From assembly GCA_009785715.1 (NCBI GenBank), contig WQVT01000013.1:1-15220 (forward strand): a stretch of DNA of 15,220 nucleotides, in the 5' to 3' direction. Origin of the DNA: Acidimicrobiaceae bacterium. GTDB lineage: Bacteria > Actinomycetota > Acidimicrobiia > Acidimicrobiales > Palsa-688. Position 1 is the first letter of the stretch. Each line of letters begins with the position of its first letter. Below the pieces are notes generated by a model. The model had not been told where the DNA came from. It did no database searches and worked only from the letters and a program-made list of their open reading frames with translations. This document shows positions 6,365 through 13,267 of the stretch, piece by piece. Position numbers and translations under genes: made by a program.

Positions 6365-7601
6365 AGCGCTTCGGGAGCGGACCGATCGCGGCCAGGACGC
6401 GGGGGCCGGTCAAGACCCGGGCGGCGAGCTCGTTGACCTCCTCGAGGGTCACCCCGGTGATCCGTTGCTCGACCTCCTCGACGGAGAGCACCCGCCCGTG
6501 CACCAGCTGGCTGTAGCCGAGGCGGCTCATCCTGGCTTCGGGGTCCTCGAGCCCGAGGACCAGTGAGCCCCGCAGGTGCCCCTTGGCGCCCTCCAGCTCC
6601 TCCTCGCTGACCCCCTCGGCGGCGAGCCGGTCAAGCTCCTCGACCACCAGGGCGTGGACGGCCTCGGCATGGCTCGCGGAGGTCCCTGCGTAGACGGCGA
6701 GCGCGCCGGCGCCGGAGAAGCTGAGCCGGTACGAGTACACGGAGTAGGCCAGCCCCCGGTCCTCGCGGATGCTCTGGAACAGGCGTGAGGACACCCCGCC
6801 GCCGAGGACGTGGTCGAGGATCCCGAGCTGGTGCCGATCCTCGTCGTCGCGGCCCGGCGCGGCGACGCCGATCACCAGGTGCGCCTGCTCGGTCCGGCGA
6901 CGTTCGACGACCGCCGCCCGGCTCGGGGCCGGCGGAGCGGTCCGGCTCGGGGACCCTCCGCCCGTCACGCCGACCCGGCGGCCGGCGATGCCGTCGACGA
7001 TCCGGTCGTGGTTCACCCTGCCGGCGGCGGCGACCACCAGGTTGCCGGGCCGGTAGTGGGCCTCGTGGAATTCGGCGATCTGATCGCGGGAGATGCACGA
7101 CACGGTCTCGGCCTCGCCGAGCACATCCCGGCCGAGGGGATGGCCCGGCCACATCGCCCGGCCGAACACCTCGTGCACCGCGTCGCCCGGCGTGTCGGCG
7201 TGCATCAGGATCTCCTCGAGGATCACCTGCCGCTCCGCCTCCACCTCGCCCGTGCGGAACGCAGGGGCCCAGATGATGTCGGAGAGGACATCGAGTGCGA
7301 GGTCGAGGCGGTCGGACGGCAGCCAGGCGTGGAACGCCGTGTGCTCCTTGGTGGTGAAGGCGTTCAGATCGCAGCCCACCGAATCGGTGGCGCGGGAGAT
7401 CTCGCGTGCCGAGCGGGTCGCCGTGCCCTTGAACAGGAGGTGCTCCAGGAAGTGGGACGTGCCCGCCAGCGACGGGTCCTCGTCCACCGACCCGGTCCCC
7501 ACCCAGAACCCGAGTGACACCGACCGCGCCTCCGGCAGCGCCTCGGTGACCACCGTGAGCCCGTCGTCGAGTCGGGTGACCTCGATCGCCTCGCGGCTCA
7601 C
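6348..7601 (-). CDS. M16 family zinc metallopeptidase (pitrilysin / processing-peptidase type)
   Basis: 417 aa. The inverted zinc motif HFLEH is at 50-54 (H50, catalytic E53, H54) and the third ligand is probably E129 or E130 in VILEEILMH, at the usual distance of about 76 residues. A second, inactive-type M16 half follows, with YRPGNLVVAAAG and LGGGVSSRLFQSIRE as family landmarks. The size fits the roughly 420-440 aa single-unit M16B peptidases such as mycobacterial PepR, which lies next to pnp just as here. The start is GTG, 68 bases after the pnp stop; its Shine-Dalgarno is weak. The protein has no signal peptide and should be cytoplasmic; its natural substrate is not evident. It converges with dapB. 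Confidence 0.92.
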   Translation of the reverse strand: MSREAIEVTRLDDGLTVVTEALPEARSVSLGFWVGTGSVDEDPSLAGTSHFLEHLLFKGTATRSAREISRATDSVGCDLNAFTTKEHTAFHAWLPSDRLDLALDVLSDIIWAPAFRTGEVEAERQVILEEILMHADTPGDAVHEVFGRAMWPGHPLGRDVLGEAETVSCISRDQIAEFHEAHYRPGNLVVAAAGRVNHDRIVDGIAGRRVGVTGGGSPSRTAPPAPSRAAVVERRRTEQAHLVIGVAAPGRDDEDRHQLGILDHVLGGGVSSRLFQSIREDRGLAYSVYSYRLSFSGAGALAVYAGTSASHAEAVHALVVEELDRLAAEGVSEEELEGAKGHLRGSLVLGLEDPEARMSRLGYSQLVHGRVLSVEEVEQRITGVTLEEVNELAARVLTGPRVLAAIGPLPKRFGATV

Positions 7602-7621
7602 CTAGGCCGTTCCCGACGCCC

Positions 7622-7635
7622 CGCCCGAACGGGCG
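7622..7635 (-). terminator. Small hairpin after pnp (weak terminator or processing site)
   Basis: CGCCC-GAAC-GGGCG forms a perfect 5-bp stem with a 4-base loop in the 68-base gap between pnp and the peptidase gene. A second self-complementary CCCCGCGGGG lies at 7654-7663. There is no T tract, so this is at best a weak attenuator; the genes may still be co-transcribed. Confidence 0.2.
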
Positions 7636-7669
7636 TCAGCGCATCGCCGGGCATCCCCGCGGGGTCGGC

Positions 7670-10072
7670 TCAGGACCGCCGGCGCCGCGGATTGCGCCGC
7701 GGGCCATCGCTACCGCCCGACCCACCGCTCGACACGCTGGCCGGGCCGAGGTCGCCGAAGGTCGCCTCGGCCTCGCGGCTCCAGGAGTCCTCGAACGACA
7801 CCACCTCGGTCTCGTCGAAGGAGGTCGCGGGCGTGGCAGACCCGTTGCCGGGCTGCGCCGCCGGAGCGGCCGCCCCGTCGTCGGGCGCCCCGTCGTCACC
7901 GGACGGCCCGGTGTCGTCGCCGACGAGGGACAGGGACACCTTGCCCTGCGGGTCGATGTCGTCCACCCGGACCTCGAGCTCGTCGCCGAGGTCGACGACA
8001 TCCTCCACCCGCTCGACGCGCTTGCCGCGACCGAGCTTGGAGATGTGCACGAGGCCGTCACGGCCGGGGAGGATGTTCACGAACGCACCGAACTTGGTGA
8101 CGTTGACGACCTTGCCGTGGTAGGTGGCGCCGACCTCCGCCTTGGGCGGGTCGAGGATCATCTCGATCCGCCGCCGGGCCTCGTTGACGGCCCCCGAGTC
8201 CTTCGAGGCGATGGTCACCGTGCCGATCGCGCCGTCATCGTCAACGGCGATATCGGTCCCGGTGTCGGCCTGGAGGGCGTTGATCACCTTCCCCTTCGGG
8301 CCGATGACCTCGCCGATCTTGTCGATCGGGATCTCCAGGCTGACGATCTTGGGAGCGGTCGAACGAACGTCTTCGCGCGGCTCCCTGATGGCCTCCGCCA
8401 TCACGTCGAGGATCTTGATCCGGGCCTCGTGGGCCTGGCGGAGGGCGGCTGCGAGCACCTCGCTCGGGAGGCCGTCGAGCTTGGTGTCGAGCTGGAGGGC
8501 GGTGACGAAGTTCGCGGTGCCCGCCACCTTGAAGTCCATGTCGCCGAAGGCGTCTTCGGCGCCGAGGATGTCGGTGAGCGTGGTGAAGGTGTCGCCGACC
8601 TTCACCAGGCCCATGGCGATCCCCGCCACCGGAGCCTTGATCGGCACGCCCGCGTCCATCAGCGAGAGGGTGGAGGCACACACCGACGCCATCGATGTCG
8701 AGCCGTTGGAGGACAGTACCTCCGACACGAGACGGAGCGCGTACGGCCACTCCTCGAGGGAGGGCACCACGGGCAGCAGGGCTCGCTCAGCAAGGAGTCC
8801 GTGGCCGATCTCCCGGCGCTTCGGGCTGCCCACCCGGCCGACCTCGCCGTTGGCGGAGGGCGGCATGTTGTAGTGGTGCATGTAGCGCTTCTTGGTGTCG
8901 ATGCCCACCGTGTCGAGGAGCTGGTCCATCTTCGGCATGCCGAGGGTGGTGACGTTCAGCACCTGGGTCTCACCGCGCTGGAAGAGCCCGGACCCGTGCG
9001 CGGTGGGTAGGAGCCCGACCGCCGCGGACAGCGGGCGGATCTCCTCCGGCTTGCGGCCGTCGATCCGTTCGCCGGACTCCGAGATGTGCTTGCGGACGAG
9101 CTGCTTGGTGAGGGAGCGGACCGCGGCGCGGACCTCCTTGTCGCGCCCCTCGAACTCCTCGGCCAGGTCGACGGAGATGGCCGCCGTCGCCTCGGCCGTC
9201 GCCTTCTCCCGCTCGGCCTTGGCGGTGATGGTGGTGACCGGTTCGATGCGAGCCGTGCCCACCTCGGCCACCCTGGCGGCCACGTCCTCGCCGTAGTCGA
9301 CGACCGGGACGAACTCGAGCGGCTGACGGGGGCCCGCCTCGGCCACCAGCTTCCGCTGCAGCTCGATGGACTCCTTGATCCAGGTCTTGGCCGACTCCAG
9401 GCCGTCGGCGATGGCCTCCTCGGTGACAAAGGGGGCGCCGCCCTCGTACAGGTCCCACGCCCGCTCGGTGCCGCCCGCCTCGACCATCATGATCGCGACA
9501 TCGCCGTCTTCGAGTGCCCGGCCGGCGACGACCAGCTCGAAGGTCGACTCGTCGCCCTCCGCGTAGGTGGGATGCGGTGCCCATTCGCCCTCTTCGGTGT
9601 AGGCGATGCGGACCGCCCCGATCGGCCCTTCGAAGGGGATGCCCGAGAGCATCAGCGCCGCGCTGGCGGCGTTGATCGCCAGGACGTCGTGGGGGTTCTC
9701 CTGGTCGGCGCCGAGGACGGTGATGACCACCTGGGTCTCGTTGCGGTACCCCTCGGCGAAGCTCGGTCGCAGGGGCCGGTCGATGAGCCGGCAGGTGAGG
9801 ATGGCATGGTCGGTGGGACGGCCTTCACGGCGGAAGAATGAGCCGGGGATCTTCCCGGCGGCGTACATGCGCTCCTCGACGTCAACCGTGAGCGGGAAGA
9901 AGTCGATCCCCTCCCGCACAGACGGGGCGGCGTTGGCGGTGGCGAGGACCGTGGTGTCCCCGAGTCGACCGACGACCGCGCCCTGCGACTGCTGGGCGAG
10001 CAGCCCGGTCTCGAAGGCGAGGGTCTTCGACGTCCCGGTGACCGGGGCGGAAACGCTTGTGGCACCCTCCAT
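7670..10072 (-). CDS. pnp: Polyribonucleotide nucleotidyltransferase (PNPase)
   Basis: 800 aa. It degrades RNA 3'-5' by phosphorolysis and can add tails; in actinomycetes the same protein has been called guanosine pentaphosphate synthetase I (gpsI). Domains in order: first RNase PH core (from about 15, with FFPLTVDVEERMYAAGKIPG), helical linker, second RNase PH core (GEVGRVGSPKRREIGHG, and the catalytic GDMDFKVAGT), KH domain (IGEVIGPKGKVI, about 570-630), S1 domain (VTKFGAFVNILPGRDGLVHIS, about 640-715). The last 83 residues are low in complexity, acidic then ending in an arginine-rich tail (PRRNPRRRR), probably disordered and RNA-binding. The ATG is preceded by a strong AAAGGAG 7 bases upstream. 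It follows rpsO across a 256-base structured leader, the classic arrangement, which suggests autogenous or RNase-dependent control. Confidence 0.97.
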   Translation of the reverse strand: MEGATSVSAPVTGTSKTLAFETGLLAQQSQGAVVGRLGDTTVLATANAAPSVREGIDFFPLTVDVEERMYAAGKIPGSFFRREGRPTDHAILTCRLIDRPLRPSFAEGYRNETQVVITVLGADQENPHDVLAINAASAALMLSGIPFEGPIGAVRIAYTEEGEWAPHPTYAEGDESTFELVVAGRALEDGDVAIMMVEAGGTERAWDLYEGGAPFVTEEAIADGLESAKTWIKESIELQRKLVAEAGPRQPLEFVPVVDYGEDVAARVAEVGTARIEPVTTITAKAEREKATAEATAAISVDLAEEFEGRDKEVRAAVRSLTKQLVRKHISESGERIDGRKPEEIRPLSAAVGLLPTAHGSGLFQRGETQVLNVTTLGMPKMDQLLDTVGIDTKKRYMHHYNMPPSANGEVGRVGSPKRREIGHGLLAERALLPVVPSLEEWPYALRLVSEVLSSNGSTSMASVCASTLSLMDAGVPIKAPVAGIAMGLVKVGDTFTTLTDILGAEDAFGDMDFKVAGTANFVTALQLDTKLDGLPSEVLAAALRQAHEARIKILDVMAEAIREPREDVRSTAPKIVSLEIPIDKIGEVIGPKGKVINALQADTGTDIAVDDDGAIGTVTIASKDSGAVNEARRRIEMILDPPKAEVGATYHGKVVNVTKFGAFVNILPGRDGLVHISKLGRGKRVERVEDVVDLGDELEVRVDDIDPQGKVSLSLVGDDTGPSGDDGAPDDGAAAPAAQPGNGSATPATSFDETEVVSFEDSWSREAEATFGDLGPASVSSGGSGGSDGPRRNPRRRRS

Positions 10073-10127
10073 GGTGCGCTCCTTTCGGCCCGGCGAACCC
10101 GGGCGTGGGGGCGGCGGTGACCAGTTC

Positions 10128-10183
10128 CCAGTCGGCGGACCCCCGGTCCTGCCGGGATGGTGGTCCCGGGATCCCTCGACTGG
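10128..10183 (-). promoter_or_regulatory. Three-way-junction inverted repeats in the pnp leader
   Basis: The outer arms CCAGTCG (10128-10134) and CGACTGG (10177-10183) are perfectly complementary over 7 bp. Between them lie two hairpins: GGACC-CCC-GGTCC (10137-10149) and CCGGGA-TGGTGG-TCCCGG (10152-10169). Together they fold into a compact three-arm structure 55-110 bases before the pnp start. In E. coli the pnp leader hairpin is cut by RNase III and PNPase then represses itself; a similar role here is inference. Confidence 0.45.
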
Positions 10184-10218
10184 CAGCTGGCCGGTGACTC
10201 GCCGCCATCTTCTGTGTG

Positions 10219-10237
10219 CCCCTGCGGCGGGCAGGGG
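10219..10237 (-). promoter_or_regulatory. Hairpin in the rpsO-pnp spacer
   Basis: CCCCTGC (10219-10225) and GCAGGGG (10231-10237) form a perfect 7-bp stem around a five-base loop, extendable by wobble pairs. It lies between the post-rpsO hairpin and the three-way junction. It has no T tract, so RNA processing or stabilisation is more likely than termination. Confidence 0.4.
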
Positions 10238-10294
10238 TGCTGCTGGTGATCAACGTTTCAAACCGCGCTGCGGACGCATGCCCGACAACGCGGA

Positions 10295-10318
10295 CGAGCG
10301 GCCCGCATGGGCCGCTCG
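10295..10318 (-). terminator. Strong hairpin just after rpsO (attenuator or processing site)
   Basis: CGAGCGGCCC (10295-10304) and GGGCCGCTCG (10309-10318) form a perfect 10-bp, nearly all G/C stem with a four-base loop. It begins 10 bases after the rpsO stop on the transcribed strand. The bases that follow (TCCGCGTTGT) are not a T run, so it may be a partial terminator or an mRNA 3'-end stabiliser lowering pnp output relative to rpsO, like the E. coli rpsO-pnp attenuator. Confidence 0.5.
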
Positions 10319-10328
10319 GGAGGCGGGA

Positions 10329-10586
10329 CTAGCGGCGGAGGCCGAGTCTCGCGATCAGTTCTCGGTAGCGCTCGACGTCGTTGTCCCGGACATAGTCCAG
10401 GAGACGCCGACGCCGTCCGATGAGTTTCATCAGGCCACGCCTGGTGTGGTGATCTCCTTTGTGCTCCTTCAGATGCTCCGTCAGGTGGGCGATCCGCTCG
10501 CTCAGGATGGCGACCTGAACCTCAGGGGACCCGGTATCGGTCTCGTGGAGACGGTAGGTCGCTATCGTGGCAGCTTTGTCGGGCAT
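10329..10586 (-). CDS. rpsO: 30S ribosomal protein S15
   Basis: 85 aa (89 in E. coli). It binds the central domain of 16S rRNA early in small-subunit assembly. Family blocks are DTGSPEVQVAIL, HLTEHLKEHKGDHHTRRGL, RRRRLLDYV and the C-terminal ERYRELIARLGLRR. The start at 10586 is chosen over an in-frame codon 12 residues upstream because it matches the family N-terminus and has AAAGGA about 9 bases upstream. It lies upstream of pnp as in most bacteria. It is separated from ribF, its usual upstream neighbour, by two plus-strand genes. Confidence 0.97.
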   Translation of the reverse strand: MPDKAATIATYRLHETDTGSPEVQVAILSERIAHLTEHLKEHKGDHHTRRGLMKLIGRRRRLLDYVRDNDVERYRELIARLGLRR

Positions 10587-10753
10587 ACAGCGGGATCCTT
10601 TGACATGACAGAACGTTGGCAACAGAGGGTGACGCTGGGGTGGTAAGAACTTCCAGTGGCAGGAACTTCGAGGCTGAACTCGAGGTCACTGATCTGCAGG
10701 TCAGCGTGCCAACCCCGGCGACGCCGGACAGCTCTCTATGGTAGCAGTCGAGA
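10587..10753 (-). promoter_or_regulatory. Divergent rpsO / arfB spacer with structured rpsO leader
   Basis: These 167 bases hold no gene. For rpsO, TTGTCA (10760-10755, minus) with TAGAGA (10738-10733) 16 bases on is a possible promoter and would give a leader of about 140 bases. That leader contains an imperfect stem 10666-10672/10679-10685 (CTTCGAG with CTCGAGG), CTGATCTGCAGGTCAG (10689-10704) as an imperfect hairpin, and GAACTTC twice (10647-10653, 10663-10669). For arfB, TATGGT (10737-10742) is a TANNNT box 11 bases before the GTG. Ribosomal protein S15 commonly represses its own mRNA through leader structure; whether this leader does so is unknown. Confidence 0.35.
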
Positions 10754-11167
10754 GTGACAAGATGCCTGAGCCCAGCGCCGGGAGTGGCGATACCCCTCGA
10801 CGAGCTGGAGTGGCGCTACTCGACCCCCGGTGGGCCGGGAGGTCAGCACGCCAACACCTCGCAGACCGCAGCGGTGGTGCGCCTCGATGTCTCGGAGTCG
10901 CCGAGCCTGCCGTCCTGGGCCCGGGACCGGCTGCTCCGCCGGCTCGGGACGACCGTCGAAGCCGGCGCCAGTGAGCGGCGATCACAGTCCCAGAACCGCG
11001 AGCTGGCGCTCGAACGCCTGAGTGCCCGGATCGCCGATGCGCTGACCCCGGACCGACCCCGCCGCCCGACCCGGCCGACCCTGGCATCGAAACGACGCCG
11101 CCTGGAGGCCAAACGACAGCGGGGTGAGCGGAAGCAGGAGCGGCGGCGGCCCCGTTTCGAGGAGTAA
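10754..11167 (+). CDS. arfB: Alternative ribosome-rescue factor ArfB (peptidyl-tRNA hydrolase, RF-1 domain)
   Basis: 137 aa, against 140 in E. coli ArfB (YaeJ). It releases the nascent chain from ribosomes stalled on mRNAs lacking a stop codon. VAIPLDELEW (11-20) aligns with the E. coli N-terminus, and STPGGPGGQHANTSQ (about 23-37) contains the GGQ hydrolysis motif in its typical setting. The basic tail RRPTRPTLASKRRRLEAK followed by alternating K/R/E/Q matches the helix that enters the empty mRNA channel. It lacks the codon-recognition domains of RF1/RF2, and its size rules those out. The GTG at 10754 gives about the expected number of residues before VAIP; GTG 10784 would cut into that block. 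It lies alone on the plus strand, divergent from rpsO. Confidence 0.9.
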   Translation: MTRCLSPAPGVAIPLDELEWRYSTPGGPGGQHANTSQTAAVVRLDVSESPSLPSWARDRLLRRLGTTVEAGASERRSQSQNRELALERLSARIADALTPDRPRRPTRPTLASKRRRLEAKRQRGERKQERRRPRFEE

Positions 11168-11176
11168 CTCCCGACG

Positions 11177-11226
11177 GGGCGGCCGCCCTCCCCGCACCCG
11201 TCCCATTCAGGGCACGGTCCTACGAT
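11177..11226 (+). promoter_or_regulatory. Palindrome and candidate -10 box before the membrane protein gene
   Basis: The 88-base spacer after arfB contains the self-complementary GGGCGGCCGCCC (11177-11188), which could stall polymerase but has no T run. TACGAT (11221-11226) is a TANNNT box placed to start transcription about 24 bases before the next ATG. No -35 box is convincing. Confidence 0.3.
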
Positions 11227-11255
11227 TGATCCCCTGCCACGTGGAAGGAGAGCGC

Positions 11256-12263
11256 ATGAGCGAAGCCCGCCCCGGACAGCACGTCCCATCGCCACCATGG
11301 CCCGAGGAGGCACCTCCATTCACGCCGCCCGCCCCTCCCCCGCCCGCCCCGGACGATTCGACGCTGGTGACCGCCGATCCCGAATCGCCCGGTAGCCACG
11401 GCGACTTCCCTCCGCTCGATCCCACGAGTGCCGGCGAGCCCGGCCCTTCGTTCGGGAGCCGCCCCTCATTCGCAGACCGATGGTCGCCCCGGGATTTCAA
11501 GCCCACCGCCGTCAGGGGCGCCCAGACACTCGCCGGGCACGCGGAGCGCCTGCTCGAGCGCCCGGGGAGCTTCGCCGCCTGGTCGATCCTCCTCGCCATC
11601 GCGACCTACTGGCTCGGGAGCGCCATCGGAGGGTTCGCCCACGGCTCCACGTTCAGGGACACCTTCACCCACACGGCCGCCTACTCGGGGCTGACGGCCC
11701 GCCAGCGGCTCGACGCATTCTTCGGAGTCGGGAACTACGTGATCGCCCTCGCCCTCCTCCTGGCCCTCGGCCTGGCGTTGCTCGTCCCAGCCAAGGACGA
11801 GCGTCGGCCGGCAGAGGGCGGTCCCGGCGCGAGCGGCCCCCTCCAGACCACGAGGCGCGGGGACCTCGCTGAGCCCGACCGCGGTGAGCGGGCGAGCCAG
11901 CGGCTTCTCCTCGTCCTGACCCTCGCCGGCCTCATCGTCGCCTTTGCCGCCGTCGTGCTCTTCATCGGCGACCTCTCGCACGCAGCCAGCGAACCCGACG
12001 CCTCGCTCCAGGGCGCCGTGGCCGATCTGGCTGCGATCCCGATGGCGCTGGTGGCGTCGCTGTGGGCGGCAAGCCGGGTCAACGAGTGGCCGCAGTGGGC
12101 CCGCATCGCCCCGGCCGACCCTGCCCATGGCGCCGGCGGCGGGCAGCCGGACCCGGGCGGGTTCTCCGCCCGTCATCGACCGGTGAGCACACCCGGCCCC
12201 GATCTCGCCGGCCCGCCACCGTCGCCACCCGGCAACCATGAGGGCCCGGACCTTCCCGGATAG
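11256..12263 (+). CDS. Uncharacterised four-helix membrane protein with proline-rich N-terminus
   Basis: 335 aa, function not recognised. Residues 1-100 are proline-rich and probably disordered, with a PPAPPPPAP run at about 24-32. Four hydrophobic helices follow at about 105-127, 158-178, 216-239 and 252-273. A polar loop with FRDTFTHTAAYSGLTARQRLDAF joins helices one and two, and a basic/acidic low-complexity loop lies between two and three. The C-terminus is again proline/glycine-rich. N- and C-termini should both be on the same, probably cytoplasmic, side. The ATG at 11256 is supported by AAGGAG five bases upstream; the frame is open further upstream, but that stretch overlaps arfB. It converges with ribF, 18 bases apart. 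Its composition is typical of actinobacterial membrane proteins of unknown function. Confidence 0.8.
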   Translation: MSEARPGQHVPSPPWPEEAPPFTPPAPPPPAPDDSTLVTADPESPGSHGDFPPLDPTSAGEPGPSFGSRPSFADRWSPRDFKPTAVRGAQTLAGHAERLLERPGSFAAWSILLAIATYWLGSAIGGFAHGSTFRDTFTHTAAYSGLTARQRLDAFFGVGNYVIALALLLALGLALLVPAKDERRPAEGGPGASGPLQTTRRGDLAEPDRGERASQRLLLVLTLAGLIVAFAAVVLFIGDLSHAASEPDASLQGAVADLAAIPMALVASLWAASRVNEWPQWARIAPADPAHGAGGGQPDPGGFSARHRPVSTPGPDLAGPPPSPPGNHEGPDLPG

Positions 12264-12289
12264 TCAGGCGCTCCCGGATAGTCAGGCGC
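12254..12289. repeat. Exact 18-bp tandem duplication across two convergent stops
   Basis: TCCCGGATAGTCAGGCGC occurs twice without a gap (12254-12271 and 12272-12289), identical at all 18 positions. The first copy holds the TAG of the membrane protein gene (12261-12263); the second holds the minus-strand TGA of ribF (12284-12282). As 18 is divisible by three, each gene also has a second in-frame stop in the other copy (TAG 12279-12281; TGA 12266-12264). Confidence 0.9.
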
Positions 12290-13256
12290 CGCCGAGGATG
12301 CGACGCGTGTCCTCCACGTCACGGGCCATCTGCTCGACCAACTCTCCGGCCGACTCAAAGCGCAGCTGGGCTCGCAGCCGTTCAACGAAGCTGACCCGCG
12401 CCTCCTCCCCGTACAGGTCCCCTTCGAAGTCGAGCAGGTAGGCCTCGAGGAGGGGCGCATCGGCTTCCTCGTAGAAGGTGGGTCGCCCGCCGACGCTGAG
12501 CGCAGCCGGTCTTGCCACGCCGTCGGGATGGGCGTACCAACCGGCATAGACCCCGTCGGCCGGCACGACGATGTCGGCAGGGAAGGCGACGTTTGCCGTC
12601 GGGAACCCGAGACTCCCACCCCGGCGATCACCGTGCACCACCACGCCGCGCACCTGGTGGAAGCGGCCGAGCAGTCCTGCGGCCGCCGTCACGTCCCCCT
12701 CGTGCAGCAGCCGCCGGATCCGGGTCGAGGACACCGCCTCGGCGCCCGAGCGGCCGAGCTCGTCGAAGAGGTCGACACCGATGACCTCGAATCCGGTGCC
12801 ACCCCGCCCCGCCGGCGGCTCGGCGGTGCCCAGCTTCTCCAGCAGCGCCACGTTCCCGGCCCGCTTGTGGCCGAAGTGGAAGTCGGTGCCGACGATGACG
12901 GCGCGGACGTGGAGGAATCCGACCAGCACGGTGGCCACGAAATCCTCCGCCGACTCGTGCGCCCGCTCCTGGTCGAAGTGGATGACCACGGCGTAGTCCA
13001 CGCCGGTCTCGGCGAGGAGGTCGAGCTTCTGGTCGAGATCGGTGAGCAGACCGGGCGCCGATTCGGGGCGCACCACGCTGGCCGGGTGCCGATCGAAGGT
13101 GACCACGGCGGAGGGCACGCGCCGCTCGGCCGCCAGCCTGCGGACCTGGGCGATCACCCGGCGGTGACCGAGGTGCACGCCGTCGAACGCACCGATCGTC
13201 GCGACGCAGCCGCCGGACAGGCCTTCCGTGTCTGCTCCCGGGCGGACAACCTCCAT
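12282..13256 (-). CDS. ribF: Bifunctional riboflavin kinase / FAD synthetase
   Basis: 324 aa. It phosphorylates riboflavin to FMN and adenylates FMN to FAD. The N-terminal adenylyltransferase domain shows TIGAFDGVHLGHR (20-32, nucleotidyl-transferase HxGH motif), VVTFDRHP (51-58), GTDFHFGH (123-130) and SSTRIR (176-181). The C-terminal kinase domain shows GGSLGFPTANV (213-223) and PADGVYAGW (232-240). The start is 11 bases after the truB stop with no clear Shine-Dalgarno; re-initiation by ribosomes finishing truB is likely. It is the last gene of the infB-rbfA-truB operon before the convergent plus-strand gene. The call is secure. Confidence 0.96.
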   Translation of the reverse strand: MEVVRPGADTEGLSGGCVATIGAFDGVHLGHRRVIAQVRRLAAERRVPSAVVTFDRHPASVVRPESAPGLLTDLDQKLDLLAETGVDYAVVIHFDQERAHESAEDFVATVLVGFLHVRAVIVGTDFHFGHKRAGNVALLEKLGTAEPPAGRGGTGFEVIGVDLFDELGRSGAEAVSSTRIRRLLHEGDVTAAAGLLGRFHQVRGVVVHGDRRGGSLGFPTANVAFPADIVVPADGVYAGWYAHPDGVARPAALSVGGRPTFYEEADAPLLEAYLLDFEGDLYGEEARVSFVERLRAQLRFESAGELVEQMARDVEDTRRILGGA

Positions 13257-13267
13257 CGGCGCCGAGG

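Noticed and set aside
5569..6516. Second plus-strand frame over dapB (315 codons)
   Set aside because: Out-of-frame arginine/proline-rich shadow; dapB itself shows all catalytic motifs.
11177..11188. GGGCGGCCGCCC as terminator of arfB
   Set aside because: A perfect palindrome has no loop of its own and no T run follows; such palindromes are common in DNA of this composition.
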